DNA of 64,000 nt from Stictocephala bisonia (taxonomy: Eukaryota; Arthropoda; Insecta; Hemiptera; Membracidae): NCBI GenBank assembly GCA_035578905.1, contig JAQJVL010002160.1, forward strand, positions 1 to 64,000, given 5' to 3'. The number at the start of each line of letters is the position of its first letter. The first letter of the stretch is position 1. Shown here one piece after another: positions 14,073-22,828 of the stretch. Under the pieces are notes generated by a model, which saw nothing but the letters and a program-made list of their open reading frames with translations, did not search any database and had not been told where the DNA came from. The position numbers and the translations under genes are program-made.

Positions 14073-15520
14073 TCTGCCTGCAGACGCATCATCGGTTCCA
14101 TGCCCTATTTCCTGAATGAAGTAAATACGACATTATTAGGTCGATGGAAGTTACTGTGTTTGAGTGATGCCTAAGATGACTCGCATCCACTCAAAAGAGA
14201 AGAATGTGATTTGAATACTCGAAAGACCACTCGGAATACTGAGAAGGACTCGCCTTAGGACTGGGACACATACACGGGGTTCTGACCCTCGCTCCTGGTC
14301 GAGGACGGCAACAGGAGGACCCCTTTCGGACAGAAAATAGGGTGGGTGGGATAGGCCAGGCATCCCTCGTTGGAGCTCACCTAAGATGGACTGAAAGAGC
14401 TCTCAGGAATCTTTCTTTGCTGATGGGTACAGTAAGGTCACGTCAAAAGCCAGCGGAAATTTACCAGTAGAAGGAAGACAGCCCCAACTGAGCTAAAACA
14501 GCCTCAGTAGGTGGATGTGACACTGGGTTCGTGTACATGAGCGTTGGAAGAGCATCCGCGATGACATCTCTGTGGGGTACCTCTCGCTAATGAGACGGTG
14601 TTGGTAACTGCGGAAACTTAGTAAGGCTCGCTAGAAATTCGTTGACGACCACCGGAGCGACGCCAATTTTTACCACAAGCTGTCGGGTTGGGCAAGAAGC
14701 CAAGACTGTGCCTGATTGCCGTCTCCCGCATAGAATCAGCGTGTTCCAAAGAACGCCGAAAACTTGTCGTACCAAAGGTCATACGCTACAGACAACTCTA
14801 AATCAGTAGATGGAAGAAGCTTTCTTTTCCTTGGTGAGACAAGTCTCGAAGACACAATAGGCGATGGCTGCCTGACCCCATCAAAACGCCTGAGAAAGAA
14901 CTAGCAAGCTAATGGGCGAGAGAGGAGGCAGAGCAGTTGAAGAATGTGATCCATTGTCTAACCTAGCGCTTTTGTGGTTAGCTCATGTTCTAGTATTATA
15001 TGGTTCCCTGGCATACGCTAGGACTAGGAGGTTGATGATAGCTCGCTGAGAGCGTCAGATACGAGCTCTATGGTGATACCTCTGGTACATGAGCTTGGCC
15101 ACCACAACAGCGATGAGATAAGCGGCTACTACCTGTTGCAGATCTCTTTTCGCTAGCGTATGTATGTGTATAGATGCAGCACAGTCTATGCTCTCGGCCA
15201 CGCTTAGGTTGAAGCGACGGTAAAAAAATTCACCATCGCCATCCACAATAACGGGCAAATCTGGCCCTTGGCTATCTAGGGGTTAGGAGGAAAAATCCCG
15301 AATGGCCCTGGTGTTCCTCGCAGGGATCTATGCAGGACGTCTCGCGTGAAGAGATATAGGATGACCCAGAATTGAAAATCTCAGGACGAGACATTTATTG
15401 AGGAATTTCGTATGGTTTGACGGTATATAGGCTCCTGCTGAGGTAAGGCGACTTAAGATACTACTCAGATGTTGCAGTGTTCCCGTAAAGTCTCGCTGTA
15501 GACATGAAGTTCGTCCAGGG
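14073..15520 (-). pseudogene. Frameshifted pol remnants (RNase H, integrase N-terminus)
   Basis: Short pieces of pol can be followed on the minus strand, but only by changing frame repeatedly. Around 14500-14580 the translation contains DVIADALP, matching the VADALSR-type end of RNase H. Around 14260-14365 YFLSERG and RVCVPVLRR match the linker and start of the integrase zinc-binding domain. Near 15060-15250 a VDGDG / KRDLQQVV segment might be an RT-connection remnant, which is weak. Many small indels are needed, which fits old decay or an unpolished assembly region. No intact RT YxDD box is found. Confidence 0.5.
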
Positions 15521-16163
15521 AATTGTATAACACATACTTGTACGGCTATTTATGGAAAGATGGTTTCAAGCTGACGTGTGTATGTGTCTGGGCAACCTAC
15601 ATGATTGTCACCTGTGGATACCGTGAGGTTCTGAGGTGTGTGGACTGGTTCTATGTTGCGTGGCTGGGGACAGGGTGGACGGGGACTTGGGTGGTTTGTA
15701 TTTTTTGTGATGGTGTTTTTAATTATTGTTCTTCTGTGTGGATCTTTTTTTTGTTTGTATGAGATTGGTGCGTTTTGGTTTGTTGCTGGTGTGTGTTGCG
15801 TGTGTATTGTGACTTGTGACGTTGAGGGGGTGGGGAGTTGGGGGAGTTGTGTGTTGGATTTGGATAGTGGGTTTGCCGTCTTGAAAGATATGTAGGGTAT
15901 TCACGTGTGTTCGTGGTTGTGGTTTATTGTTTTATGCAGGGTGGTTGCGAGATCTAGCATTATGTATTTATATTTACATTGCATTCTGGTTTTTACTCTT
16001 TATGCTTTTCTTTTGCGTTTCTTCTACTTTCCAATAATTGAGATAAATATAAATAAAAATAATATATACATAAAATAATTAATTAAATGATATAAATGAT
16101 TCCCCAAGTAATTTGAATTATAAAAATTGCCCAATATATAAGTAAAGAAGTTATAAAATATAG
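15521..16163. other. Compositionally odd block replacing the RT core
   Basis: The first part, 15560 to about 15960, is strikingly rich in G and T on the plus strand and poor in A and C. The rest, 15960-16163, is AT-rich. Neither part resembles pol. It sits exactly where the RT palm and fingers should be. No gene is recognised in it. Confidence 0.6.
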
Positions 16164-17118
16164 TCTGATGGTAGGCCTGGTTCAAATCGAAAACACTGAA
16201 AAACTTAGCCTTACCGAACCAATCAAACGCAGAATGCAAATCAGGCAGAGGTACCGAGTCAATAGCGACCTTAGCGTTGAGCCTCCGATAATCCATCACA
16301 AGCCTAGACTTACCATTAGGCTTGGGCACAAGAAAAGCTGGACTGGCATAAGCAGAACGAGACGGTTCAATCACACCCTTGCTCAGAAGATCCTCAATCA
16401 TAGCCCTCATAACCTCCATCTTTGGGGGAGCAAGTTTGTACGGATGACTTCTAACTGGCTGAGAATCGGTGAGGTGGATCTCATACTCCAGAAGAGAAGT
16501 GACCCCAAGCTCAGCCGTAAGCACATCAGGAAACCGCAAGCACAGCCTCCTAATGGCCTCCGCCTGCTCAGGGGGGAGATGACCAACCGGATCCACCTTG
16601 GGTTGTTCGGGCTCACAACCCACCTCTCTGACTGCAGGAGGGCAGTCAGAATCACCTACTAGAGGCACCAAAACTCGCCGATTAAACTTGAAAAATATCT
16701 GGTGCTTCTGGAGGTCAAGCACCATACCACTCTTAGAAATAAAGTCTGCCCCTAGGATACAAGAAACCGCCAGGTCCTTGGCAACAAGAAAACCCCACCT
16801 CCAGGAAAATCCTTCAATTTTAAAATGGAAAAACGCCTTTAGAATTATAGGTAGAGGAGTTTGGGATGCCGTCCAGCAAGTAATAGAAGAGGGCTCGGTG
16901 TGCCTGACAAGTCCTAAGGCGTCAAGGGACTCAAAAAGAGAAAGGCTGATGATACTGCATGCCGAACCAGAATCAAGAAGGGCTCGACACACCGTACCAC
17001 CAAAAGAAACAAAAACGCCAGGACACACCGAGGTGACCGCACTAAGTCCCAGGGAAGCCATGCCAGCAAGGCCCGAAAAATCGCCGACACTCCCGCTATG
17101 GGCACGTGTCAGAGGCAA
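16164..17118 (-). pseudogene. Retrotransposon protease and N-terminal RT, truncated
   Basis: The segment starts with an aspartic protease: the active-site loop LLDSGSACSI and its downstream hydrophobic partner LGADFISKSG are present. It is followed by the RT N-terminus with SRSAYASPAFLVPKPNG and RLVMDYRRLN, ending at motif A (FSVFDLNQAYHQ). Homology stops abruptly at about 16164. The ORF then runs 46 codons into AT-rich sequence giving a meaningless hydrophobic tail, to a stop at 16024. The RT therefore lacks motifs B to E, including the YxDD box, and cannot work. The frame differs from gag, which suggests a programmed gag-pol frameshift in the ancestor. Confidence 0.85.
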
Positions 17119-17150
17119 ATGGCCACGGTCAGTCGCAACAACGCGGGGAG

Positions 17151-18485
17151 CTACTGTGGAGGCAACCCCCCGCGCTGAGCGTTTCCCGCCCCACGACCTC
17201 GAGCACGTGGACAGTCACGTGGAATGTGACCAGGTTGGCCACAAGCAAAGCACACAACCGGAGGCCGAGAACCACGACCCTCCACTGGCTGACTCACACC
17301 TACAGACATAGCCGGCCGACGGGTGGGGAGAGCACGATGACTCTCAGAATCCCTCCCTTGCTGGTCTGAGAACTGCACGCTGCGCGAAACAATGCACAGC
17401 TGATGCAGCTCCCGAAAAGTCGAAGGAACACCAGCAAAAACCAATCTGCACCGTTCTTCGGGAGAAATGCCATCTAGGATGACACGAACGGTGTCAGCTT
17501 CAGAAAGGGTGAGGCGCAACGCTTGACGAGCTTCCTTGACTGAAGAGACATAGGCTGCCAGAGACTCGCCCCTACCCTGCGACCGATAAAATCTGTCCAT
17601 GACCATCCTCTCCCTGAGTCGAATGGGAAGAAACGATGAAAGTAACTCTCGATGGAACGAGTCCACCGAGGCATCACTGGCCAAGACAGAACTCAGCAAC
17701 TCCCCAACGGGACCTCTACAATAAGGGAAAACCAGACGAAGCAAGTCCCCAGCCTGCATGCCGGGCATCTCACTAAGTCTGAGAAAGGCCACCAGAAACT
17801 TAAGAAGCTCCTCAGGATCCATCCCATCGATCACAGGGAGATTCTGGATCATGGGCGTGAGAGGGTTAGGCAGCTTGTGGTAGCTCAGCTGCAGAAGAGC
17901 AGGTGAACCCAAAGAAGTAGTAGGAACGGCAGCTGGAGCCGAACCACAAGCAACCTCAACAGAAACGCCTGCAGGCTCAGAAGGAACCTCAGGCACAGTG
18001 AGAGCCGGTGTCTCAGCTTGCGGCCTCAACACGTTAGGCGACAGTGCGAAAATAGGCCGCTGACCCAGACCCGTAGGAGTCGTGGACCCGGAGAGTGCCT
18101 GAAAAATCTCATCCAGCCTAGACACACTCTCCAAGATCCACGCCCTATCCGATGGTTCCAACCCCGGTGCCCGGTTGACCAGCCTTAAACGGGCAAGCAG
18201 ATGCCCCAAACGTGCAAGGCGGCAGGCCCGGTCACGACCTACGGGAGGTTCAAACTGCAAATCCTCTAACACCCCTTCCCAATCTTCCACCTTGCGTTTA
18301 CAAACAGCCAACTCATCCCCAACCTCCAGTAGGTCAGACCAATCCACCGCCGTACCCGCGGACAACTGCTCCCGCAGCAACCTCCGGAGATTCAGAACAT
18401 CACCCTCCGGAGTCACACCCCGCGACCTCAACTCAAAAATTAATTCCTCCTTGACTAGGAGCGCAACATTCTGCAGATAGGCCAT
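17151..18485 (-). CDS. Retrotransposon Gag with CCHC zinc knuckle
   Basis: An open reading frame for a Gag-like structural protein. The N-terminal part has a leucine-rich segment (LLVKEELIFELRSRGVTPEG). A long helical central region typical of Gag capsids follows, with PVIDGMDPEELLKFL. Near the C-terminus a CX2CX4HX4C nucleic-acid-binding knuckle is visible (CFACGQPGHIPRDC), followed by a basic tail. The ORF stays open to 18527, but the Met at 18485 (MAYLQNVALL) is the more natural start because the 14 upstream residues look like leader sequence. Gag ends at 17151, about 33 bases before the first Met of the protease frame. The protein is intact, but the element around it is not. Confidence 0.85.
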   Translation of the reverse strand: MAYLQNVALLVKEELIFELRSRGVTPEGDVLNLRRLLREQLSAGTAVDWSDLLEVGDELAVCKRKVEDWEGVLEDLQFEPPVGRDRACRLARLGHLLARLRLVNRAPGLEPSDRAWILESVSRLDEIFQALSGSTTPTGLGQRPIFALSPNVLRPQAETPALTVPEVPSEPAGVSVEVACGSAPAAVPTTSLGSPALLQLSYHKLPNPLTPMIQNLPVIDGMDPEELLKFLVAFLRLSEMPGMQAGDLLRLVFPYCRGPVGELLSSVLASDASVDSFHRELLSSFLPIRLRERMVMDRFYRSQGRGESLAAYVSSVKEARQALRLTLSEADTVRVILDGISPEERCRLVFAGVPSTFRELHQLCIVSRSVQFSDQQGRDSESHRALPTRRPAMSVGVSQPVEGRGSRPPVVCFACGQPGHIPRDCPRARGRGAGNAQRGGLPPQ

Positions 18486-18857
18486 CTCGCAAAACAAAAT
18501 TCTCAACAGTACACAAAAAAACGACAACTCCAGGGTCCAAGACGAACATAACCCTCAGCCTACCGAGCCACTGCCGACCACTCCCATCCACCCATCAAAC
18601 CCATTCAACAAAGTAACCAAGCGGATTGCATAGGTTTTTTTTTTTTTTTTTTCTAAGTTAAATTATTTATTTTCTAATTGTTTTTTGTTTTTAAATAAGT
18701 ATTTATTTGTTTCCTTATTTATTTTTTATTTTTTTCTTTTCTTTACGTATCACCAAGACACCTTGACGGTAGGTCGGCCAACCATGGCCTACTAACTGGC
18801 AAACACCCACCGTCAACAACCAAGAGATTTTTTTTTTTTTTTTTTATAGGCAACCAC

Positions 18858-18869
18858 GCTCTGCTACCA
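18858..18869 (-). other. Primer-binding site, initiator tRNA-Met type
   Basis: Two bases inside the 5' LTR the coding strand reads TGGTAGCAGAGC. This is complementary to the 3' end of the conserved animal initiator methionine tRNA (...GCTCTGCTACCA). The match covers 12 bases. The tRNA sequence is from family knowledge, not from this window. Confidence 0.7.
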
Positions 18870-18871
18870 AT

Positions 18872-20315
18872 TGAGACCCATCCCCCCCCCACCAAAGCTG
18901 GTAAGCGTGCCAACCGGGGGATGGCTCAAAACAAGTCGAGCGATGGGATCACGGGTGGCAGTTGGAGGGTCAAAATAATACTCGGCAGCTGAGCAAAACT
19001 AATTTATTATTAAGAAAACAAACTGGCAGGCAGAAGGCCACAACAAAAAAGGCAGAAGGCCACAATAAAAAAATGGCAGAAGGCCACAATATAAATTCTC
19101 ACTTAAATAAATAATAACAAACACTAAAATTACCAAGATACTACACAATAATAACAAACGCTATAAAGACCACAAACTCTACAAATACCAAAATTTAACA
19201 ATTAATCAACTACAGGGTGTATGGCCTATCTGCAGTTTAGCCTGAGACACCCCAAAACGTAAGAAAAATATTAAACCCCAAATAAAAGTGAAAATTTAGA
19301 AAACTTTTGGATCACAACACTTAAACCGGCAATTCAGCCCACATCCCATGATTCCACCGGGCCAGGGAGTAAGCCGGAATCCCTGGGCAGCTCCGAATTA
19401 AAGATTAAATCAAAGCACAATAATCCCCTTTTGGTGAAAGTTTAAAAATTAAATAATTTAAAAGAAAATATAACACGGTACCGTTCGAGTAAAAATTCAC
19501 TTCAAACCCCCCCCCCCCCCTAATACACTTAACAAAAAAATAAATAACAATAACTAGGCCTAAGCATATAAATAAAGAATAACAGGATTTACCAATGGGG
19601 ACCTAACAAATATAAAAATCTAAACAAATGTAACAAGAAAATAAACTAATTAAAAATAAATAACAATAAATATTGACAGCGAACGTTCTTTGTGTATTTT
19701 AAAGTTTTTCTTTCTTTAATAAATAAATATGTCCCCAATGGCTGTGTTGCATTAATCACTGTTCAGTCTTAGGCCTAGGCCACATCAACAGCTCCACCAA
19801 CATTTTTTCTTCTTTTATAAATATTTCACTTCCATCAAAACCCCTCAGCTCAGCCGCCGGGAAACAAAAGGAACACACTGACCTGAGGACTGAAGAAAAT
19901 TGCCCCGAGAAGTAGAGAGGGCAGTGAGGTGCAGAGCTCGCTCAATCACATGGTCCCCAGGCCAGGCTCGCAGTGGTATAATGGTAGACCATCCCCGGAC
20001 GGCAGGCCGAGGGCAGAAACGTCCTACTCAAGGACCCTGGAGTTTTGGGAACCTTAGCCTAACATAGTAATCTCAGCAGGCAGAGCCAAAGACAAAAAAA
20101 ACGGCCAACCCGACAGACGAAGGCTCCAGAGAAACTAGAACTACTCGAACAATCTAGAAGACGGCCAACCTGACCGAAGCTGCTGGAAACCGGAACGAAA
20201 CGGAACTGAGCCAATGGCTACCAACTACGCGAAACGCAGGGCAAAAGCGAATCTCAGGCAGCCTGGCAGACAACGACGAAAAAAACGAAACTGTACCGGT
20301 CCAAGACCCGGTACA
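18872..20315 (-). repeat. 5' LTR of the gypsy-like element (short form)
   Basis: Starts TGAGACCCATCC and ends CCCGGTACA on the plus strand, like the other LTR, with many small differences and a shorter 3' half. Poly-C and poly-T runs at about 18640, 18831 and 19508 may be length-unstable. It abuts the end of the Penelope-like element directly. Confidence 0.85.
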
Positions 20316-21015
20316 GAACTTAATCTTAGAACTTAGGCTTAAGCGGCCGGTGTCATAACTAGAATATACAGTTTTCGGTGACAACCGCGTCAAGGTACTA
20401 TCTACAATATTTACAAGATGACCAGACGTTTCGCCCATACTGTGATGTGGCATCCTCAGTGGTTTCTCTGAGACTGAAATCGGCAAGTGACCTTCCAGCT
20501 TTATAGCAGGTGGTGGGGTGGGGACTGGTTGGCAGGTATGCTGGAGAGGGGGGGGCGGAGGCACGACCCACGTGACCTACGGTCATTGGCCGAAAAATCA
20601 ATATGGCTGACTCTTCCATTTTATTTCAATTTACTTAAAATGGGTTCCCATGTCTTTGGCAGCCGTATACTATCATTCTTATTAAAATTATTTCTTCTTT
20701 TATATATTTCTATGGCTTCCCTTACGATTCTCGGGTAGTAATGTGGGATGATGGCAAGGACTTTAGTTTTGTCAAATAAAATTCCATGATTACTTTTTGT
20801 GCTATGTTCAGCAACAGCAGACTTTTCCGTAACTTCATTCTTAGTATGCCTTATATGTTCCTTAATCCTTGTGGAAATTAACCTCTTGGTTTCCCCTATG
20901 TACAGTAGACTGACCCACAACTACAAGGTATTTCATATACTTCAGGCATAGGTAGTCGAATTTTATCTTTGACTGGCCTCAGAAAATTCTTTAATCTATA
21001 TGGTGGCTTGTAAAT
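20316..21015 (-). pseudogene. Inverted left arm: GIY-YIG end and 3' tail
   Basis: Reverse-complement copy of the element's last 694 bp. It encodes YIGETKRLISTRIKEH and the rest of the GIY-YIG domain on the minus strand, ending at about 20621, followed by the non-coding tail. A 5-bp insertion near 20900 shifts the frame ahead of the YIG motif, so this arm codes for nothing intact. Confidence 0.85.
20421..20463 (-). ncRNA. Hammerhead-ribozyme-like core, left arm
   Basis: Inverted copy of the motif at 22383-22425, with the same core bases. Penelope-like elements are known to carry hammerhead motifs in their terminal repeats. Cleavage activity is not shown. Confidence 0.4.
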
Positions 21016-21023
21016 AAATGCAA

Positions 21024-22226
21024 GATACTGACATACTAGTAAGTTTTGATGTAGAATAATTGTTCACTAAGGTTCCAGTACCTGAAACAATTGAAATAAT
21101 CAAGGAAATTCTTAACAACGATTTAGCAGAGCTAGCTGAACTATGCCTCACATCAACTTATTTCTTCTTCGATGGGAAGTTCTATGAACAAACTGAGGGG
21201 GCAGCTATAGAATCACCTCTATCACCAGTTGCAGCTAATCTTTATATGGAAATATTTGAAAAGAAGGCACTTGAAACGTCTGATTTGAAACCAAAGGCAT
21301 GGTATCGATATGTAGAAAATGTTTGGGCTGTGTGGCCACATGGTAGAGAGAGATTGGATGATTTTCTGCACCATATCAATTCTATTCACTCTAATATCAA
21401 GTTCACAATGGAAATCGAGAATAATGGAAGTCTGCCTTTCCTTGACGTTTTAACTGTGAGAAGAAGAGATGGACGAATAGGCCACTCGGTATACCGGAAA
21501 CCTACACATACCAATAGATATTTAAATGCTGCTTCCCATCATCATCCGGCACAGAAGAATGCAGTTTTAAACACTTTAATCAATCGAGCCATTCACATTT
21601 CAGACCAAAATAGTTGGAAGAAAGAAAGACAAATATTACACTCAACATTAAAACAGAATGGATATTCAGTTAGAGATATCAATAATACTATTGGAAAACA
21701 GTTGAAGAGGAAAGAACAAGACAATAGAGTAGATACAAGACAAGATAAGGATACCTCAAAAAAGGCGTATCTACCTTACATAAAGGGAACAATGGAAAAG
21801 ATTGGCAGGCTATTAAGTAAAGAAAATATAAAAACCATTTACAAGCCACCGAATAGATTAAAGAATTTTCTGAGGCCAGTCAAAGATAAAATTCCACTAG
21901 CTATGCCTGGAGTATATGAAATACCTTGTAGTTGCGGGTCAGTCTACATAGGGGAAACCAAGAGGTTAATTTCCACAAGGATTAAGGAACATATAATGCA
22001 TACTAAGAATGAAGATACGGAAAAGTCTGCTGTTGCTAAACATAGCACAAAAAGTAATCATGGAATTTTAATTGACAAAACTAAAGTCCTTGCCAACATC
22101 CCACATTACTACCCGAGAATCGTAAGGGAAGCCATAGAAATATATAAAAGACGAAATAATTTTAATAAGAATGATAGTATACGGCTGCCAAAGACATGGG
22201 AACCCATTTTTAGTAAATTGAAATAA
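21024..22226 (+). pseudogene. Penelope-like RT / GIY-YIG endonuclease, inactivated
   Basis: Reverse transcriptase joined to a GIY-YIG endonuclease, the enzyme pair of Penelope-like elements. The frame starts at motif A (DILVSFDVE), hits a TAA at 21057-21059, then stays open for 388 codons to 22226. Motif B is present (ESPLSPVAANLYME). The thumb-like segment VYRKPTHTNRYL is present. Motif C, where the family has a YVDD-type catalytic pair, reads YVEN at about 21310, so the catalytic aspartates are lost. The C-terminal endonuclease has GVY...YIG (residues about 283-300) and a downstream conserved Arg. The gene is 5'-truncated, has the stop in motif A and a mutated active site, so it is a dead copy. 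Confidence 0.85.
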
Positions 22227-22382
22227 AATGGAAGAGTCAGCCATATTGATTTTTCGGCCAATGACCGTAGGTCACGTGGGTCGTGCCTCCGCCCCCCCTC
22301 TCCAGCATACCTGCCAACCAGTCCCCACCCCACCACCTGCTATAAAGCTGGAAGGTCACTTGCCGATTTCAGTCTCAGAGAA

Positions 22383-22425
22383 ACCACTGAGGATGCCACA
22401 TCACAGTATGGGCGAAACGTCTGGT
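22383..22425 (+). ncRNA. Hammerhead-ribozyme-like core, right arm
   Basis: The order of parts fits a type I hammerhead with minimal stem III: ACCA, CTGAGGA (core CUGANGA), a GCC...GGC stem II, GAAA, then CGTC (possible cleavage after GTC), then TGGT able to pair with ACCA. ACGT is self-complementary, as in hammerheads thought to act as dimers. One extra T between the core and stem II is unusual. Position in a Penelope terminal arm supports the call. Confidence 0.4.
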
Positions 22426-22530
22426 CATCTTGTAAATATTGTAGATAGTACCTTGACGCGGTTGTCACCGGAAACTGTAGATTCTAGTTATGACACCGGC
22501 CGCTTAAGCCTAACTTCTAAGATTAAATAA

Positions 22531-22828
22531 TTTAATGTTTTATCTTAAGAACTAAAATGTTTACGAAATAGTTGATGATCCCAAAGCAATGTATATGTAT
22601 ATTTAGTCATTGACATAAATTATTTTTTTTTTTTTCAATCCAATTTTCTAAGTAACGTTACTTTATATATATACTTTTTAGCATGTTCTAACTCAATATA
22701 AAGAAACATTAAACCTTTAATAAAAACTATACATTGAAGTAACGACTAAGTAAAAAATCAATATTTGCACAATTCACATCATCAAACGTTACGCCCTTGC
22801 AGTGATGAGGCGTCCTCAGTGTACGAGT
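22531..22828. other. Unique AT-rich spacer
   Basis: AT-rich sequence between the Penelope tail and the derived satellite, without a gene. A T-rich run lies at about 22624. Confidence 0.5.

Larger units (their letters stand above)
10870..20315 (-). mobile_element. Ty3/gypsy-type LTR retrotransposon, degraded
   Basis: On the minus strand the order is 5' LTR (18872-20315), primer-binding site (18858-18869), gag (18485-17151), protease and the start of RT (17118-16164), a disrupted stretch, RNase H remnants, integrase (14072-13107), a polypurine tract next to 12880, and 3' LTR (10870-12879). Protease-RT-RNase H-integrase order is diagnostic for Ty3/gypsy. LTR ends are TG...CA. No envelope gene is seen. 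The RT is truncated, pol is frameshifted, the LTRs differ in length (2010 versus 1444 bp) and no target-site duplication is visible, so the copy is dead. The clade within Ty3/gypsy was not determined. Confidence 0.9.
20316..22530 (+). mobile_element. Penelope-like element with inverted arms
   Basis: A Penelope-type retroelement (RT plus GIY-YIG endonuclease). A 694-bp right arm (21837-22530) is repeated in inverse orientation as the left arm (20316-21015). The 821 bp between them carries most of the remaining RT domain. Inverted or tandem terminal arms are typical of Penelope insertions. It is 5'-truncated: the RT begins at motif A. The left arm abuts the gypsy LTR at 20315. The right end passes into unique sequence and then a satellite derived from the same tail. 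Confidence 0.85.

Noticed and set aside
15523..15895. 79- and 85-codon hydrophobic ORFs
   Set aside because: They follow from the G/T-rich composition (Val, Cys, Trp, Phe codons) and resemble no protein family.
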